The position numbers and the translations under genes are program-made. The notes beneath the pieces were generated by a model. The model had not been told where the DNA came from and made no database searches. It saw nothing but the letters and a program-made list of their open reading frames with translations. Shown piece after piece: positions 44,277 through 54,094 of a DNA stretch of 64,000 nt. How positions within the stretch are numbered: position 1 is the stretch's first letter; each line of letters starts with the position of its first letter. Origin of the DNA: Mageeibacillus indolicus UPII9-5 (GTDB lineage: Bacteria; Bacillota; Clostridia; Saccharofermentanales; Fastidiosipilaceae); assembly GCF_000025225.2 (NCBI RefSeq), contig NC_013895.2, positions 124,001 through 188,000 of the forward strand, in the 5' to 3' direction.

Positions 44277-46993
44277 AAATCCTCCTGTAAATTGATGCGA
44301 GGTGAGCTCTTTTGTTCGAACTTCGTCGGCCGCGGCTGCTTGGTCGGCAGTGGTCGCCCGGCGGCATCAAGTAGGCTGAGCAGTTGATTATTTTTGTCCA
44401 AAAGCAGCAGAAAACATCTTCTTTTACGCCATAGTCTAAGGACGGAGGCCGCAGCGGTTGTAGAGGCCACAGCGGTTGGGGAGACCACATCGGTTGTAGA
44501 GGCCGCAGCAGCTGTAGAGACAGCGGTGATACGATGCCGCAGAGATTCAGGCAAACTTTGTAGATCCACCGAGACAAACTTATTCCATTCCGCCGGAGCA
44601 ATGCCGTAGCTCGCTTCGACGGCTGCCAAAATTTCCGACGGCTGCTTAACGAGAAAATCCGGGTCAAATTTGCTGACCTCACCCACTGTATCAAACTCAT
44701 AAATGAGTCCTTGCCGGTAAAGCTTGGGGTACAGCGGTATTTTAGCCGTATTGGCCGCGTAAACGGCTTCCCACAACAGATTATCGGAAGCGGGATCCTT
44801 GGCCGCTGTGCGCAAAACCTCGCACAAAGCAGCCGCCGCGCCCCGATCCAAACGAACCTGCCCAATCATGTAGAAAGCATTTCGCCCCCCGATCTTGACC
44901 TTATTGATTAAACCGTCGGCATCAGTATAGACACACCACTCAGCCGTTTCCCCGCGGGCCCGATTGACGGCGTAGTATGGTTTTTGGTCATACAGCCGAA
45001 ACGGGTTGGCCGTAAAATAATTATCGGCGGAGCAAATGTAAGTATTACCGAGTTTTTCAGCGACCGGCAACAACGAATAAATGTTGTTTTTAGTAGCGAA
45101 AAAAGGATTGAACACTATTTTAATGGCAAATTTTTCTTTTAAATAAGCGAATTGTTCGGCTTTGTAACCGGTCACGACAGTTATATCTTTGACCCCGGCT
45201 TCCCTCAATTGGCGGATTTGTCGTTCGATTAAGACCTCACCATTTACTTCCCACAGACCTTTTGGTTTCAGGAGAGAGTGGGGAACAAAACGACTCGACA
45301 TTCCGGCTGCGAGAATAACGGCATTCTCGGTGCGCGTAAGTTCCAATTGGGGCAGAGTTTGCAAGACAAGAGTGCTGTAGTGTTTAGCGTACAAAAATTG
45401 ATTTTGCCAATACTCTCCGAACTCTACGCCTTGTTGTGACTTGTACTGACACCAGATATCCCATAAAAACCCGGCAACAGCGACATAAGCATAAACTTTG
45501 AGCCGCTCAAAAGGCTCCGGCGTGATACCGTCCAGTGCAAAATACAAGTCAATAAACCGATCTAATGCATCACGATTATATCCGGCATAGATGGCAAACA
45601 TGGCCAGATCGCATAAGGGATCCTGCATAGCAGCATATTCCCAGTCGATCAGGGTGCATTTCTTCCCTGCAATTAAGGTGTTGTCGGGATTGAAATCAAT
45701 GTGGCAAAGGGTTTCGTGGCGGGGCAGACTGTTAAGCCAAACCAAAATCCGGTCGATAGACTGGCGGACGGCTGCATGGTCTTGGAACGGTGACGGTTCT
45801 CCTTGGCAGAGCTCCGTGTAAAAATTGATTCTTTCGGCCAAATCAAAGCGGTGCGGCACGGTCAAGGCAGCTTGATGCAAGTCGCGGAGGGTATGGAGGC
45901 TGAGCTTTAAATCGGCCAAATTATACGGGCGGCAAGTGTGTGAACCGGTGATGAATTTGCTGATTTTTCGTCCGGTCAGCGGATCAAAGGCCAAAACTTT
46001 TTCGGCGTGGGGCCAGGCAGCAATCGCCCGATAGACATCTGCTTCCTGATGACGGTTAAGCAGTTCAGACGTTCCGGCTCCGGGCACACGCAACAAATAG
46101 CGTTCATTTTTAAAACTAAATGCCAGCGTGCGGTTGGTCATGCCACGCTTGACCGGCTCTTCCCATAACAAATCGGACGGCTCAGCTTTTAAAGCGGTGG
46201 CTGCCCAAGCCAAAGCGTCTTTTTGCGTAGAGTCAAACTGACTAAGCAAATTTAGATAGTCATTGGAGGTTTCAACATTGAACGCGTCCTGTTCCGAAAA
46301 AACTAGTACTCGCGCCTGATGTTTAAGTGTACGTTCGGCCAATAGGGCGGCAAAAATGTCATCGTTATCAACGAGGTGAAGGGCTTTGAGCAAAGACCCG
46401 TCAGCGCCAGCCTTTTCGCTGAAGAATATTAAAGGGATACTGGCGGCAGCTGGGGTTGCGGTGAATACAATTTCAGCCTGAGCAAGAACGATGTTTAAGT
46501 TTTTGCTTACGGCCTCGCTAAGATACAGCCCGGCATTGAGAAGTAGAACCGAGAATCTTTTCCCGGCATGCTCAAGCTCTTTTATAATACTGCGCACCGC
46601 CCGACTGTTCCCGTCACGGTAGGCCGGATTGTAGCTAAGGGTAAGGCCCGGCACATCAGCTAAGTAGGCCAAACGTTCTTTTTCGTAGCCGGTTATGATG
46701 TAAATTTGGGTAAATCCGGAGGATTTAAGTTGAGATAGCAGGCGTTCCAACATACAGGTATTTTTTATTTTGAGCAAAGCCGGCAAAGTACCGCCACGAT
46801 CATCTCCGAAAGCTAGGCCGGAAAAATCGGCGGTGATGATCGCCGTCCGCGTGACATTGGATAAGCTCGTATCCGTGGCGTTTGGCTCCAAATCATTAGC
46901 ATTCAGCATTTTCGGGTCCCAAGCACGGGTTCGTTCAAACTCATTCTTCGAAATATTGGGAATTTTGCGTTTCGCTGTCGAACGGTACGACAT
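44273..46993 (-). CDS. Three-domain LicC/LicA fusion: choline kinase and CTP:phosphocholine cytidylyltransferase
   Basis: 906 residues; GAGGAGG sits 7 bases before this ATG, a longer frame to 47017 is rejected. Residues about 50-255: nucleotidyltransferase-like fold whose LAAGxGxR loop is degraded (ITADFSGLAFGDDR), so probably inactive. Residues 265-545: choline/aminoglycoside kinase with CHIDFNPDNTLI and LIDWEYA. Residues 555-790: intact cytidylyltransferase (AVILAAGMSSRFVP, LLKPKGLWEVNGE, CSADNYF). Then an Ala/Ser/Thr repeat (about 820-850) and a basic tail. It should turn choline into CDP-choline for phosphocholine decoration of the surface. The LicD transferase is not in the window. Confidence 0.87.
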   Translation of the reverse strand: MSYRSTAKRKIPNISKNEFERTRAWDPKMLNANDLEPNATDTSLSNVTRTAIITADFSGLAFGDDRGGTLPALLKIKNTCMLERLLSQLKSSGFTQIYIITGYEKERLAYLADVPGLTLSYNPAYRDGNSRAVRSIIKELEHAGKRFSVLLLNAGLYLSEAVSKNLNIVLAQAEIVFTATPAAASIPLIFFSEKAGADGSLLKALHLVDNDDIFAALLAERTLKHQARVLVFSEQDAFNVETSNDYLNLLSQFDSTQKDALAWAATALKAEPSDLLWEEPVKRGMTNRTLAFSFKNERYLLRVPGAGTSELLNRHQEADVYRAIAAWPHAEKVLAFDPLTGRKISKFITGSHTCRPYNLADLKLSLHTLRDLHQAALTVPHRFDLAERINFYTELCQGEPSPFQDHAAVRQSIDRILVWLNSLPRHETLCHIDFNPDNTLIAGKKCTLIDWEYAAMQDPLCDLAMFAIYAGYNRDALDRFIDLYFALDGITPEPFERLKVYAYVAVAGFLWDIWCQYKSQQGVEFGEYWQNQFLYAKHYSTLVLQTLPQLELTRTENAVILAAGMSSRFVPHSLLKPKGLWEVNGEVLIERQIRQLREAGVKDITVVTGYKAEQFAYLKEKFAIKIVFNPFFATKNNIYSLLPVAEKLGNTYICSADNYFTANPFRLYDQKPYYAVNRARGETAEWCVYTDADGLINKVKIGGRNAFYMIGQVRLDRGAAAALCEVLRTAAKDPASDNLLWEAVYAANTAKIPLYPKLYRQGLIYEFDTVGEVSKFDPDFLVKQPSEILAAVEASYGIAPAEWNKFVSVDLQSLPESLRHRITAVSTAAAASTTDVVSPTAVASTTAAASVLRLWRKRRCFLLLLDKNNQLLSLLDAAGRPLPTKQPRPTKFEQKSSPRINLQEDL

Positions 46994-47095
46994 GGCTAGC
47001 CTCCTCAGGTAAGTCAAGTTTGATGAATAAAAGGCGACGTATTTCAGATTAATAGCTGACTTCCGGTCCCATCACAGAAAACAACGTGTCATTCT

Positions 47096-47124
47096 ATTTT
47101 AGGTTTTGCGCGCTCAACAATCAA
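47096..47124 (-). promoter_or_regulatory. Promoter of the phosphocholine/glycan operon
   Basis: Minus strand: -35 TTGATT, 17-base spacer, -10 TAAAAT, about 100 bases before the fusion gene. Confidence 0.6.
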
Positions 47125-47270
47125 TACACAAAGCTGAAGGGACAAAGTTAAAGTTTGGTGGAGATACTCGACGGCACCGCCTGTCAAAAAATCAACATAA
47201 TATGTATATCCTTAACAGAAACGATACTATCCGTTTTTTTGACTAAATTTGTTAAGACGCACAAAAAATA

Positions 47271-47299
47271 TTGCGATAAGCGAATTAATATGGTACAAT
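47271..47299 (+). promoter_or_regulatory. Promoter of the surface-protein locus
   Basis: -35 TTGCGA, 17-base spacer, -10 TACAAT with TGG just before it. A GAAGGAGG at 47347-47354 is followed by no start codon. The transcript would cover the 63-residue membrane protein. Confidence 0.5.
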
Positions 47300-47456
47300 A
47301 CGCACTACGAAATATGAAAGCTAGGAAGCATTTTATCATTAAATACGAAGGAGGATAATTCAATAATCGTAAATTGTCAGATTAGATAGAAATATTATCG
47401 GCTTAGTGCTAACTCAACAGGGATAGTCAGCTTGTATAATTAATGGAGGTACATCT

Positions 47457-47648
47457 ATGGAAACGAAGACATCACTCCCGCGCAAAATCGGCAAAATAAT
47501 CGACAAATACCATCTTGCGATCGTAATTGCTATAACCATGGCCATTTGTACCCGTGTTATTTGCTTTCAATTGGCCTGGGGAACGGTTATACTACGGGAA
47601 GCGTTGCTGGAAACGGTGCGCATACTTACCAAGCTGAGTTTTAGGTGA
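47457..47648 (+). CDS. Small single-pass membrane protein, unknown
   Basis: 63 residues with a good TGGAGG site 7 bases upstream. A basic N-terminus (METKTSLPRKIGKIIDKYH) is followed by one hydrophobic helix (LAIVIAITMAICTRVICF) and a short tail. I do not recognise it. It precedes the giant surface protein gene on the same strand, with 194 bases between. Confidence 0.55.
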   Translation: METKTSLPRKIGKIIDKYHLAIVIAITMAICTRVICFQLAWGTVILREALLETVRILTKLSFR

Positions 47649-47779
47649 GCGGCAAGTTGAGATAACAACTGATTTGTTTATGGATGGGTAACATATAACG
47701 ACTGTTTCATCTTCTTAATCTACATACTATTGAGAAAATTGACTTGGGCTTGTCCGTGCGAAAAATGCGCGGGAGCCCA

Positions 47780-47806
47780 TTTTTTTTTTTTTTTTTGTAG
47801 TACAAT
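47780..47806 (+). promoter_or_regulatory. Promoter with a T17 tract, likely phase variable
   Basis: A run of 17 T (47780-47796) is followed by GTAG and a -10 box TACAAT (47801-47806), 37 bases before the giant surface gene. The run occupies the -35/spacer position, so slippage would change promoter strength. Confidence 0.6.
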
Positions 47807-47842
47807 ATTAACGATAATGTAATGTGAGGTAATAAAAGTAAT

Positions 47843-50800
47843 ATGTTTGATATAAAACTGAAAAAAATCCCGGCGCTGCTTTTGGCTCTGGTGATGGTTG
47901 CTAGCACGGTTGCCCCGCTTAATATTTCGGAAGTGTATGCCCAAGATGCAGCGACACAGCCAGTCGATACAGCTATATTGACGCCAAAACCAGCTGCCCC
48001 AGCTTCAGCTACTCCGGAGAATACGACTCCGCTGCCCCCCACGACTAGCGAAGAAAACGCAGCCCCGACCTCACATGTAGAACCGGATAAATCCAACTAC
48101 CCGAATGCGGATCAAATCGGCATGGAAGAAGGCGAAGCGGAGCTTGGAGAAAACTCTTCATTTGACGTGAACCAAAATCCGCCGCTGCGAGCACGCCGCA
48201 TTGATGGACCTGACCCGATGACGGACGAGACAGCGCTTGAGCAAGTGAAAAATCCGCCGATGCCTACTTTGTACAGCTTGACCTTGAATTTTAAGGGAAA
48301 GAAAATAAAGAATGGGAAAGAGACAGATCCGCTGGTTTTGCATGATCCGTATCAAATCACCGTGGGAGAAAATGCATGGGGGAATGAATGGAACGATGTT
48401 CATACCAAAGTGAAGCTATTTCCGGCTGACGGATATACTATACCCGGTAAAGGCATCCTGGCTGGCAAACCAGACTACAGCGAAGTGCCTCGGGTAGAGG
48501 GTGAAGGAGAGAACAAATTTGTCGAACTCAATTATGACAATGTGGTAAATCTCGCCAAGGCAGCAGATAATCAGTCGGCCGATAATCAGCCGGACGATAC
48601 CGGGGCAAACCTCAAGAAAGCGGAAGTTGATTACCTGTATGAGCCTGAAGAAGTTGAGGTGGCAGTAAATCATACGTTCCAATCTTTAGCTCAAGACAAT
48701 AAAGGAGAATATAAGTATTTTTCACGCAAAAATATTGCGGCCTCACGTGAAAAAGGGTACGTAGGTGAAGAACGTGAACTTAAATTTTTGCCCGATGATC
48801 AGATCGAAGGGTTTATGCCCGAACCGAAAGGGTCAAAAATAGTTTTCCCATCGGCTAAATTGGCGCAAGGCTATACGAAGGAATTGCGCTATTTGCGGCA
48901 GTCTTACGAGGTCAATTATGACACGCAAGGCGGAACGTCGATCCCTCCGCGGAAGGTTCGTTTCGGGCAGCGTTTGCCCATCCCGGCGGAACCTAAGCTT
49001 GATGGCAGCCATTTTCTTGGCTGGATAACTAATAAAGATTTATATGAATATACGGAAGATGGGGCCAAGAAAGATGGCAATAACCCGATCTACAAGTGCC
49101 CGACGGAAGCTGAAGTTGCTCAGTTGAAGAGCGAGATCGCAAATAGTGCGGATGGCGACCCTGCTGCGGCAAAAGAACTTTCAAAAAGCCTTTCTGAGCA
49201 AGGAAAAATTATTACCACGGCGCAATTAAAAGATCCGAACGGCAAATATTATATGCCGGCCGGTGGCGTTACTTTTACCGCCATTTACAAATTCCCTGAG
49301 AATGTGCATTACACGGTCTATTATTGGCAAGAGAAAGCGAATCACCCGGATCGTCCGAATGGCTACGCGAACATTGATGAGGCGATGCAGGATTTTGATT
49401 TGATTACCACCACTTCGGCAGAAGCTCCGCCTGAGACGGACATGGTAACGGGGATATCACCTACTAATGGGCAAGCTGTAGACCTATTAAAAAAACACAT
49501 TGGAGATCCTTTGTTCGCTCCAGCAACTGTCGAAGAAAAAAAGTTCCGGGATAATAACTTTTTTTACTATTACTTATTTGTGAGTAGCTTTGCTAATATC
49601 AAGAATAGACAGAGTGGTGACAGTAAATATCTTAGATATTCAAAGTACGAGCCTAGTTTCGCTGATCTTGCTGATCAGAAAACAACTGAAGAAATGACCA
49701 AAGATTTAAATCACGGAAAAAAGGTTTTGCTTAACGGAAAAGGTATATACAACGTTTTTTTAAAGAGGCGTGTTTATACGCTCAAGTTTGATCCGACTTC
49801 TGTTTTGGTTTTTCAAAAAACTAAAACTTTAGACAAACCTCACCACTTTAAAATGATTATAGGTGGTAAAGAATATACTGAGGAAAACCCTTATACCGTT
49901 ACAGCCCGCTATGGGGAAAGTCTTAGCGAAAAAATGATTTTCCCGGAATATAGTGAAAAGGAGGAAAAAACGGACAAACCGATATTTGTAGGCACATTAG
50001 CAGAACCAAATAACTCAAGGGTAATAGATAATTCCTCTAATAAGGCTGTTAAAGAAGATGGTTATAGAGTGCTTAATGGGTGGAAAACATATATAGGAGA
50101 AAAAGTAACTAAAGCAGAAGAAATAACTAAACCAGAAGAAATGCAGAACTCTCTTTGGGCTGTGTCGCAAACACCCTTAACGAATCCGTGTATGATATGT
50201 GCGCACGATAAAGATTACAACATAAAATTTTTGATGTCTTCAACAACTCTGAATCAGCGGCAATATGAAATGGTGCATTATGTCTGTAGTGTAACCGACT
50301 TTGTGGAGAAAAATCCAAGGATTATCAAAGACTCATACTTCTCGGCTTTTAGCTTTGATACTGGTGATAATTATCGTAAATATATTACTTCAATTCCAAC
50401 AGTGGAGGAGTATTACCGAGATAAAAATGATAGGAACCCCATAACTGACCCCAATGGTCCCAAAGATATATTTAAACTGGACATAAAGGAAAAGGACTTT
50501 GAAGACGCTAAGAAAAGCCTACTAGATCAATTTAAGAGTGCTAAAGAGACCATAATTGATCCTAACCATAACATTGATCCGGATGAAGAAATGAAAAACA
50601 TCAAGTGGATAGATACGACTAACTTGATCAAACCTGGTAATGAAAATACAGAGTTTTTGGATAAAAACGGTATTCGTATTATCCAATATAGACGCAGAAG
50701 GAAAAAGCTATTTATACACGTTGATCCCGAAAACTTTAGTTTGCCGGAAGATCTTAGACCTGCCCATAAGTGGTACGAGAAGGATGCTTTCGACGCAGTT

Positions 50801-53800
50801 GTTGCAGCTTTAACCAAGCCGCTTACCCCTAATCAGCCACAAAAAACGGAGTATCTACATGTTTCCTATGAGACCCCGTTGTCTATGGTTGTCAATAAGC
50901 TGCCGAAGCCGACCCGGCCTGCTTGGGCGAAAGATTGTGAATTTCGTGGCTGGTCGCTTGACCCGAATGGTGCAATTATGTTGGCTAAATATGAGGGCGA
51001 TGAAAATGGAAAGGCGAAATACAGAACCGTAAGTGAAGTAACTATGCCGAATGTTGCGCAGAATATTTATGCGCAGTGGGAAGATCCGCGCCTGTTTGAA
51101 CTGCAATTCGATTTGGCCGGGGGAAAACTACCCGAAGGCAGTTTGACCAAGGAAAATTTACTCGGCTCGGACGAAGCGGCGGGAGATGCCAAGTTCGATG
51201 CTGCCAAAAATATCCTAACGGTAAAAGCCGGAACCAGTTTGCGCAAAAATTTGAACGAAACACCTAAGAGCGAAGGGCAAGCTCCCAACAACGAAGCTTT
51301 GGTGCCAGAAAAAGATGGCTATATTTTCCAAGGTTGGAAATATGAATATTATCAGACTGATGAGCGTGGCAAGGTGAAACGGGACGGAAACAAGCGGCCA
51401 ATCATTGATGACGAATATTTGAAGATCTCCCAAGGCTTACCGGAATATTACGTTTTTGGTACGCCGGTATATCAGGCGGCAAAACTTACGGCACAGTGGG
51501 TGAAAAATCCGTTTATTAAGTTTAAAATCAACCATCATTTTTACAATAAGCAAGGAAAAGAAATCCTCCCCGCAGGCAAAACCGCTTTCTTTACCGAAAC
51601 AGATGAAGGTAGGATCGGCTCAGATGTGACGGCAATCGGGCGCATGCAAAACAGCGAATGGCTCTTGATGACTAACGAAGATTTTAAAAAATCCGGGCTG
51701 ACCCCGCCTCAGTGGCAGGATAACAGTTTCTTCCGCCGTCGCAAGCTTGTTGATCCTGATCCAAACAGCATAACGGCTAATCGAGCAGCTGACAGTGCCG
51801 ATTGGAATCCGATAAACGACTTCGATTTTTACTACAAGCCGATTCGCCGGCAAGTATATGCGGTAGATTATGAATGCAACCGCAGTCAGCCGGAAAACGA
51901 TGTGATGCATCCGAACAAGGACGGTAGCCCATTCGTTTTGGCTCATGTGGTGTACCACGACTATAATCGGGAGTGGTCTGCGGCTAATTTCTTGGATTTG
52001 CCGGGCTTTAAACTTACCAGTTCGGCGCAAAGAAAAATAACGTTCAATTACAAAGGCAATGACTATAAGGAAGGTAAATTACTCGGAATTAACGGGAACG
52101 CCGATCTGCCTGATTTGCAACCCAACCAGGGCGATGATGCTGCAGCAAAGGCTCGTAAAACAAGACTCAAATTCAGTACCAAGTTCACTTACGAGGACTA
52201 TCGTGTCTTGCTCCGCAATTCTGAGGCTGCAAAAACGCCGAAGGGTTACCATCGCTTGGTTATCGAATTGCCGAAGGATGACATGGAATTTGCCTTTGAC
52301 TTTGCCGGCTCGCGAAATCCTGCGAAGAATGAGCCGGGCGAAGGAGCAACGCCGGGAGTAACGCCGGGAGTAACGCCGGGAGGTGGATCAACTCCTGATA
52401 CCGGTACTTCTCCGGCCGGGGCAGGCAGCGTTAAGGTCGAACGTCATAAGTATATCGTTGATGTTGTCGATGGTTTCAAAGACGAAAACGTCCCGTTACC
52501 GGATATTGTCCCAATCCGCAAGATGTCCGTGCGAAAAATTTGGTTGGATCAGCGCGGATATAATATATATACTAACGTGTTGTACAATGACGGACTGGCT
52601 ACAGATCAGGAAGAAGATCTGGAAAAAAATCTGGATGAGGCCGTTCCACCGGAGCAAGAACAACCGGTTCAACCGCCCCTCATGCGGCCGTTCGCTAGCA
52701 AAATAAAGCTGGTACCGAATGGTGAGTACAAGGACGCTAAAGGGAAAGTAATTCAGCCCAAGATGGTTGAAATAAGTGATGCAAATCTGCAGACACCCGC
52801 GGAAGAAACAGAGCATCCTGAGCGTCTTGGCTGGTATTTGACGAAAAAATCGGAAGAAGATGACAGGAGAATCGGCTTGCCGCTCGGAACTCCGCTTGTA
52901 GTCGAACGGGTGAAGAATGTCAATGCAGTAGATCCAGTGGATCAAGATAAGGGAAGGCCGTTGATGCTGACCGATTTCTTATCTGTAAGCAAGACCGAAG
53001 GCCCGACGAATAAACCGAATCCCGGCAAGTTACAGCCTAACTATGGGCGCAAAAAGTTAACCTTTGATTTTAAGACGGGAAATAACGGGAAGTTGAGCTG
53101 GACGGCTGAATTGTTTAAGCATCTGGCAGAAATTGATAAAAAGCCACATCAATTTTTCCAATATACCGCTACCGAGGAAGGTTCTGAGGAACAAACTGAC
53201 GGTTATGAGAAGGGCATGTTCATGTACCACAAGGCTATGGTAAGGGCACCCGGACAAGCGGCCGGACAAACGGCCGGACAAGCAGCCGGACAGGCGGCCG
53301 GACAAGCGGTCGGACAGGCGGTCGGACAAGAAAAGTGGGTAGAGCATACCAAGTTATTTGAAATGGAACTTGGCGGCGTCAAAGAAGAGAACGGCAAAGA
53401 TATGTGGGTCAACCCGCAGTCGATTGTCGGTAACGGAATATCGCTCGAAGGCCTGAAAGAGTTAGTAGTACTGAACTCAGAAGTGCCGACCATCGACGTC
53501 GAAGTACACAAGTTTTGGTTCGGCAAGTACGGCAAGCCGCTCGATTTCAACACCCTGTCCGTAGGCTCGGCGGCCAACCCGAAACCATTGACGATGGAAA
53601 TGCTTTTCCTCGACCCGCTTATTGCGAAACATCTGCCGACCCGAAACACGGCGTTGACGGCCGGGAGCAAGTGGCATGGCTGGATAGAGGCGGTGCGGCT
53701 GAAATTCCGGCGCACCAGCCCACGCACCTATGACTATGAACTGCACGAAGTCGGCGATTCCGGCGGAACGCTCAGCTATGGCGGCAAGAAATTTGACGCG

Positions 53801-54070
53801 ATCTATATCGGGCGCTGCCTCGATGGCTTCAAGGTGATCAACCGCGAACAAACCTATGGCTTCCCACCGGTTGTAGCGATTTGCGACTGCGCCAGAATGG
53901 GCATGAACAAGGCTTATTCAGCCGCTGACAGAGCCTATACGGCCGTAAGCGAGGCGGCCGGTAAAGCCGGCAACTACATTAAACGCCAAGTCGGTAAAAT
54001 TTTTGGCGGAAACGGTAGGCAAACTGAAACGAATGGACAGGGCGGCTGCTCGTCCTGCCATTTGGATTGA
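47843..54070 (+). CDS. Giant repeat-containing surface protein (InlB-type B repeats)
   Basis: 2075 residues. Signal peptide to about residue 34 (LALVMVASTVAPLN, cleavage near VYAQ), a Pro/Thr-rich spacer, then repeated modules of the Listeria-Bacteroides InlB B-repeat type: YEVNYDTQGGTSIPP with FLGWITN, FELQFDLAGG with GYIFQGW, and HYTVYYWQEK. A GVTPGVTPGG spacer lies near 1500 and an (AGQA)n stretch near 1805-1830. It ends GGCSSCHLD without VPNTA or a membrane anchor. Bases about 49550-50830 are clearly more AT-rich than the flanks, suggesting a swapped segment. The ribosome site is weak. Likely adhesin or matrix protein; ligand unknown. Confidence 0.85.
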   Translation: MFDIKLKKIPALLLALVMVASTVAPLNISEVYAQDAATQPVDTAILTPKPAAPASATPENTTPLPPTTSEENAAPTSHVEPDKSNYPNADQIGMEEGEAELGENSSFDVNQNPPLRARRIDGPDPMTDETALEQVKNPPMPTLYSLTLNFKGKKIKNGKETDPLVLHDPYQITVGENAWGNEWNDVHTKVKLFPADGYTIPGKGILAGKPDYSEVPRVEGEGENKFVELNYDNVVNLAKAADNQSADNQPDDTGANLKKAEVDYLYEPEEVEVAVNHTFQSLAQDNKGEYKYFSRKNIAASREKGYVGEERELKFLPDDQIEGFMPEPKGSKIVFPSAKLAQGYTKELRYLRQSYEVNYDTQGGTSIPPRKVRFGQRLPIPAEPKLDGSHFLGWITNKDLYEYTEDGAKKDGNNPIYKCPTEAEVAQLKSEIANSADGDPAAAKELSKSLSEQGKIITTAQLKDPNGKYYMPAGGVTFTAIYKFPENVHYTVYYWQEKANHPDRPNGYANIDEAMQDFDLITTTSAEAPPETDMVTGISPTNGQAVDLLKKHIGDPLFAPATVEEKKFRDNNFFYYYLFVSSFANIKNRQSGDSKYLRYSKYEPSFADLADQKTTEEMTKDLNHGKKVLLNGKGIYNVFLKRRVYTLKFDPTSVLVFQKTKTLDKPHHFKMIIGGKEYTEENPYTVTARYGESLSEKMIFPEYSEKEEKTDKPIFVGTLAEPNNSRVIDNSSNKAVKEDGYRVLNGWKTYIGEKVTKAEEITKPEEMQNSLWAVSQTPLTNPCMICAHDKDYNIKFLMSSTTLNQRQYEMVHYVCSVTDFVEKNPRIIKDSYFSAFSFDTGDNYRKYITSIPTVEEYYRDKNDRNPITDPNGPKDIFKLDIKEKDFEDAKKSLLDQFKSAKETIIDPNHNIDPDEEMKNIKWIDTTNLIKPGNENTEFLDKNGIRIIQYRRRRKKLFIHVDPENFSLPEDLRPAHKWYEKDAFDAVVAALTKPLTPNQPQKTEYLHVSYETPLSMVVNKLPKPTRPAWAKDCEFRGWSLDPNGAIMLAKYEGDENGKAKYRTVSEVTMPNVAQNIYAQWEDPRLFELQFDLAGGKLPEGSLTKENLLGSDEAAGDAKFDAAKNILTVKAGTSLRKNLNETPKSEGQAPNNEALVPEKDGYIFQGWKYEYYQTDERGKVKRDGNKRPIIDDEYLKISQGLPEYYVFGTPVYQAAKLTAQWVKNPFIKFKINHHFYNKQGKEILPAGKTAFFTETDEGRIGSDVTAIGRMQNSEWLLMTNEDFKKSGLTPPQWQDNSFFRRRKLVDPDPNSITANRAADSADWNPINDFDFYYKPIRRQVYAVDYECNRSQPENDVMHPNKDGSPFVLAHVVYHDYNREWSAANFLDLPGFKLTSSAQRKITFNYKGNDYKEGKLLGINGNADLPDLQPNQGDDAAAKARKTRLKFSTKFTYEDYRVLLRNSEAAKTPKGYHRLVIELPKDDMEFAFDFAGSRNPAKNEPGEGATPGVTPGVTPGGGSTPDTGTSPAGAGSVKVERHKYIVDVVDGFKDENVPLPDIVPIRKMSVRKIWLDQRGYNIYTNVLYNDGLATDQEEDLEKNLDEAVPPEQEQPVQPPLMRPFASKIKLVPNGEYKDAKGKVIQPKMVEISDANLQTPAEETEHPERLGWYLTKKSEEDDRRIGLPLGTPLVVERVKNVNAVDPVDQDKGRPLMLTDFLSVSKTEGPTNKPNPGKLQPNYGRKKLTFDFKTGNNGKLSWTAELFKHLAEIDKKPHQFFQYTATEEGSEEQTDGYEKGMFMYHKAMVRAPGQAAGQTAGQAAGQAAGQAVGQAVGQEKWVEHTKLFEMELGGVKEENGKDMWVNPQSIVGNGISLEGLKELVVLNSEVPTIDVEVHKFWFGKYGKPLDFNTLSVGSAANPKPLTMEMLFLDPLIAKHLPTRNTALTAGSKWHGWIEAVRLKFRRTSPRTYDYELHEVGDSGGTLSYGGKKFDAIYIGRCLDGFKVINREQTYGFPPVVAICDCARMGMNKAYSAADRAYTAVSEAAGKAGNYIKRQVGKIFGGNGRQTETNGQGGCSSCHLD
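53252..53331 (+). repeat. 12-bp tandem repeat inside the surface gene
   Basis: GGACAAGCGGCC-like units, six full copies plus part, encoding (GQAA/GQAV/GQTA). The unit keeps the frame, so copy number can change protein length without breaking it. Confidence 0.9.
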
Positions 54071-54094
54071 GGCAGCGATAAGAGGACGACACGT

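Noticed and set aside
47155-47358. 67-residue ORF before the small membrane protein
   Set aside because: Starts at a rare codon without a ribosome site and runs through a promoter.
53252-53331. CRISPR-like array
   Set aside because: The 12-bp units are contiguous without spacers and keep a coding frame; it is a protein repeat.
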